Source of the DNA: Alphaproteobacteria bacterium
Lineage (GTDB): Bacteria; Pseudomonadota; Alphaproteobacteria; ATCC43930; CGMCC-115725
Assembly: GCA_030039775.1 (NCBI GenBank)
Contig: JASHUX010000204.1
Coordinates: forward strand, 1-8,553
Length of the DNA: 8,553 nt
Direction: 5' to 3'
The notes below the pieces were generated by a model. The model saw nothing but the letters and a program-made list of their open reading frames with translations. It searched no databases and was not told the DNA's origin. Positions 6,067 through 8,553 of the stretch are shown piece after piece. Position numbers and translations under genes: made by a program. Each line of letters opens with the position of its first letter. The stretch's first letter is position 1.

Positions 6067-8226
6067 ATGAGCGAGCGCTCGTTCAAGAAAGAGGTTCAAT
6101 CGCTGCGGCTGGGCGAGGGCGAAGTGTTTCGCGGCGAAGGCATTCTCGCCGTCACCAAGGCGCTACTGCAATCGGGCGTGTCCTATGTCGGCGGCTATCA
6201 GGGCGCGCCGGTGTCGCATCTGGTCGACGTGCTGGTCGACGCCGAAGACATCATCGACGAGCTTGGCGTCCATCTCGAAACCTGCACCAACGAGGCGTCG
6301 GCGGCGGCGATGCTCGGCGCGTCGATCTCCTATCCCTTGCGCGGCTGCGTCACGTGGAAATCGATCGTCGGCACCAACGTGGCGGCGGACGGCCTCTCCA
6401 ACCTGTCGTCGCCCGGTGTGAAGGGCGGCGCGCTTATCGTGATCGGCGAAGATTACGGCGAGGGCGCCAGCGTCATTCAGGAACGCTCCTACGCCTATGC
6501 CATGAAATCGTCGATGTGGCTGCTCGACCCGCGGCCCGATCTCCCGACCATCGTCAATGCGGTGGAAAAGGGCTTCGAATTGAGCGAGGCGAGTCACGCG
6601 CCGGTGATGCTGGAGCTGCGCATCCGCGCCTGCCACGTCACCGGCGAGTTCGTGGCGAAGGACAATAAGCGCGGCGCGTTCTCGGCGCAGAACAAGCTCG
6701 AGGGCCCGCCGAAATTCGACTTCAACCGCCTGTCGCATCCGCCCGTCACCTTCATTCAGGAGCGGCACAAGGTTGAGGAACGGCTGCCGGCGGCGCGCGC
6801 CTTCATCAAGGAGCACAAGCTCAACGAGATGTTCGACGGCGACATCGCCGATCTCGGCATCGTCGTCCTGGGCGGCCTCTACAACAGCACCATGCGCGCA
6901 CTCGAGCGCTTCGGCCTGTTCGACGGTTATACTTCGCGCATCCCAACCTACGTGCTCAACGTCGCCTATCCACTGGTGCCCGACGAGCTGATCCAATTCT
7001 GCGCGGGCAAGCGCGCGGTGTTGATCGTCGAGGAAGGCTTCCCCGACTATGTCGAGCAACAGGTCAATGTCGAGCTGCGCCGCGCCGACCTGCAAACCAA
7101 AGTGTTCGGCAAAGACGTTCTGCCGAAGGCCAACGAATATACGTCGGACGCGCTGATTGCCGGGGTGGCCGGCTTCCTGCGCGCAACACGGCCCGCCGGC
7201 GTCGATGTCGACGCCCTCGACGCGCGCGCCAACGCCCTGCTTGCCCGGAAACGCGCGGCGGCGCAACAAGTCGGCGACTTGCCGGTTCGGTTCCCCACGT
7301 TCTGTACCGGCTGCCCCGAACGGCCGGTGTTCAGCGCCATCAAGCTGATGCAGCGCGAGCTGGGACCGACGCATATCTCGACCGACATCGGTTGCCATTC
7401 GCTCGCGATTTTCCAGCCGTTCAATCTCGGCAATTCGATCCTCGGCTACGGCATGAGCCTTGCCAGCGCGGCGGCGGTCGGCCCGAACATGGCGAAGCGC
7501 CCGATTGCGGTGATGGGCGACGGCGGTTTTTGGCACAACGGCGTTATTACCGGCGTCGCGAGCAATCTCTTCAATAAGGGCGACGGCATTCTGATCGTGA
7601 TGGCGAACGGCTACACGTCCGCCACCGGCTTGCAATACATGCCGTCGAGCAAGTCGAGCCGCGACGGCGGCCCGACCGGCATGTCGATCGAGAACACGCT
7701 TAAATCGATGGGCGTCAAATGGATGCGCAAGGTGCGCACCTACAGCGTCGGCACGATGGTGGCGACGCTGAAAGACGCGATGAAGACCGCGCAGACCGGG
7801 CTCAAAGTCATCATCGCCGACGGCGAATGCATGCTCGCCCGCCAGCGCCGCGTCCGTGTCGAGGAAGCGGAGAAATTGTCGCGCGGCGAGCGCGTCGCCA
7901 AGGCGCGCTACGGCATCGACGATGCGATCTGCACCGGCGACCATTCCTGCATCCGGCTAAGTGGCTGCCCGTCGCTGACAGTGAAGCCCAACCCCGATCC
8001 GTTGCGCCGCGACCCGGTGGCGAACGTCAACCAGGGGTGCGTCGGCTGCGGCCTGTGCGGCGAGGTGGCGCACGCGGCGGTGCTGTGCCCGTCTTTCTAT
8101 AAGGCCGAAATCGTGCGGAACCCCAGCGCGCGCGACGTTGCGTTGGCGCGCTGGCGCAAGCGCATCATCGGCTGGCTCGGCGGTGCCACGATCGACGCCG
8201 AACCGGCGCTGGAACCGGCTGAATGA
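6067..8226 (+). CDS. iorA: Indolepyruvate:ferredoxin oxidoreductase, alpha subunit
   Basis: A 719-residue, thiamine-diphosphate (TPP)- and Fe-S-dependent subunit. The enzyme decarboxylates an aryl-pyruvate (classically indolepyruvate) with CoA to the acyl-CoA and reduces ferredoxin. Domains in order: the N-terminal pyrimidine-binding domain (about 20-190) with GYQGAP at 43-48 and the TNE segment with Glu76; a linking transferase-like domain (about 260-380); the TPP-binding domain opening with FCTGCPERP (Cys413, Cys416), then STDIGCHSL and the GDGG...NGYTSATG TPP/Mg motif (Asp485, Asn514); and a C-terminal ferredoxin-like domain with Cys622, 628, 634 and Cys658, 661, 664, 674. It is longer than archaeal IorA (about 600-650), as expected for the proteobacterial form. 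A GGAG site at 6057-6060, six bases upstream, supports the start. No signal peptide, so it is cytoplasmic. It overlaps iorB by four bases (ATGA). The substrate may be another 2-oxo acid. Confidence 0.9.
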   Translation: MSERSFKKEVQSLRLGEGEVFRGEGILAVTKALLQSGVSYVGGYQGAPVSHLVDVLVDAEDIIDELGVHLETCTNEASAAAMLGASISYPLRGCVTWKSIVGTNVAADGLSNLSSPGVKGGALIVIGEDYGEGASVIQERSYAYAMKSSMWLLDPRPDLPTIVNAVEKGFELSEASHAPVMLELRIRACHVTGEFVAKDNKRGAFSAQNKLEGPPKFDFNRLSHPPVTFIQERHKVEERLPAARAFIKEHKLNEMFDGDIADLGIVVLGGLYNSTMRALERFGLFDGYTSRIPTYVLNVAYPLVPDELIQFCAGKRAVLIVEEGFPDYVEQQVNVELRRADLQTKVFGKDVLPKANEYTSDALIAGVAGFLRATRPAGVDVDALDARANALLARKRAAAQQVGDLPVRFPTFCTGCPERPVFSAIKLMQRELGPTHISTDIGCHSLAIFQPFNLGNSILGYGMSLASAAAVGPNMAKRPIAVMGDGGFWHNGVITGVASNLFNKGDGILIVMANGYTSATGLQYMPSSKSSRDGGPTGMSIENTLKSMGVKWMRKVRTYSVGTMVATLKDAMKTAQTGLKVIIADGECMLARQRRVRVEEAEKLSRGERVAKARYGIDDAICTGDHSCIRLSGCPSLTVKPNPDPLRRDPVANVNQGCVGCGLCGEVAHAAVLCPSFYKAEIVRNPSARDVALARWRKRIIGWLGGATIDAEPALEPAE

Positions 8227-8553
8227 GCGTGCCGCTCAAAATCCTGATCGCGGCGCTGGGCGGCGAGGGCGGCGCGGTGCTGACGACCTGGATCGTCAAT
8301 GCCGCCGAAAGCCTGGGCTATCCCGTGCAAAGCACCTCGATCCCCGGCGTCGCGCAACGCACCGGCGCCACGACCTATTACATCGAGATCCTGCCGGAGA
8401 ACCTTTCGCCCGGCGCGAAGCGTCCGATCATGGCGCTGGTTCCCGGCATCGGCGATGTCGATCTCGTCGTCACCAGCGAACTCTTGGAGGCGGGCCGCGC
8501 CATCGGCGGCGGCTTTGTCACGCCTGATCGCACGACGACGATCGCCTCGACGC
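8223..8553 (+). CDS. iorB: Indolepyruvate oxidoreductase beta subunit, 3'-truncated
   Basis: The first 110 codons of the partner subunit; the gene runs off the right edge with no stop. The N-terminus, ILIAALGGEGGAVLTTWIV, followed by TSIPGVAQRTGATTYYIEI, is the gamma-type domain of 2-oxo acid:ferredoxin oxidoreductases. It includes the glycine-rich turn and the conserved QRTG segment. In the alphaproteobacterial form this subunit is often about 500 residues with an extra C-terminal region, which cannot be checked here. The ATG overlaps the iorA stop (ATGA), with GGAA at 8211-8214 as a weak ribosome binding site, consistent with equal production of the two subunits. Confidence 0.88.
   Translation, partial: MSVPLKILIAALGGEGGAVLTTWIVNAAESLGYPVQSTSIPGVAQRTGATTYYIEILPENLSPGAKRPIMALVPGIGDVDLVVTSELLEAGRAIGGGFVTPDRTTTIAST

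Noticed and set aside
6163..7944. Long open frame of 593 codons on the - strand opposite iorA
   Set aside because: It is the mirror of a confidently identified gene in GC-rich DNA. Its translation is rich in Arg, His and Ala, with no recognisable domain.

Overview
The window is GC-rich chromosomal DNA. It has proteobacterial gene content and most probably comes from an alphaproteobacterium. The best evidence is at the left edge, where the tail of signal peptidase II (lspA) is followed four bases later by a small lipoprotein of the DUF3035/BamF family, which is typical of Alphaproteobacteria. All genes are on the + strand, tightly packed, and many share start/stop overlaps. I see no tRNA, rRNA, CRISPR array, transposase or attachment site, and no gene-free stretch over 300 bases. 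The longest gap is 84 bases (3121-3204).

Layout. (1) Cell-envelope housekeeping at 1-943: lspA (5' end cut off) and bamF. (2) A FAD-dependent oxidoreductase of the L-2-hydroxyglutarate oxidase type (962-2068), then, nine bases later, a secreted or periplasmic protein built of Trp-containing propeller-like repeats (2078-3120). The repeat protein is interrupted: its reading frame breaks near 2947, the last two repeats lie in another frame, and the open frame instead ends at 3028 after a 26-residue unrelated tail. (3) After the 84-base gap, which holds a near-palindrome and a good ribosome binding site, comes a complete TRAP transporter: periplasmic binding protein dctP (3205-4224), small permease dctQ (4221-4751) and large permease dctM (4751-6052), overlapping by 4 and 1 bases. 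(4) Fourteen bases later is a 719-residue indolepyruvate:ferredoxin oxidoreductase alpha subunit (iorA, 6067-8226). It overlaps by four bases the start of its beta subunit (iorB, 8223 onward), which is cut off by the right window edge.

How the genes may work together (inference). The TRAP system and iorAB look like one transcription unit starting after 3121. The simplest reading is that the TRAP system imports an organic acid and IorAB oxidatively decarboxylates a 2-oxo acid, classically an aryl-pyruvate, to an acyl-CoA while reducing ferredoxin. The upstream FAD enzyme belongs to a family that oxidises 2-hydroxy acids to 2-oxo acids. A route of uptake, 2-hydroxy acid oxidation and 2-oxo acid decarboxylation is therefore possible, but the substrate cannot be read from the sequence. 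The individual families are all known. The more unusual points are the broken propeller gene, the palindrome before dctP, the irregular Fe-S cysteine spacing of IorA, and the linkage of a TRAP transporter to IorAB.
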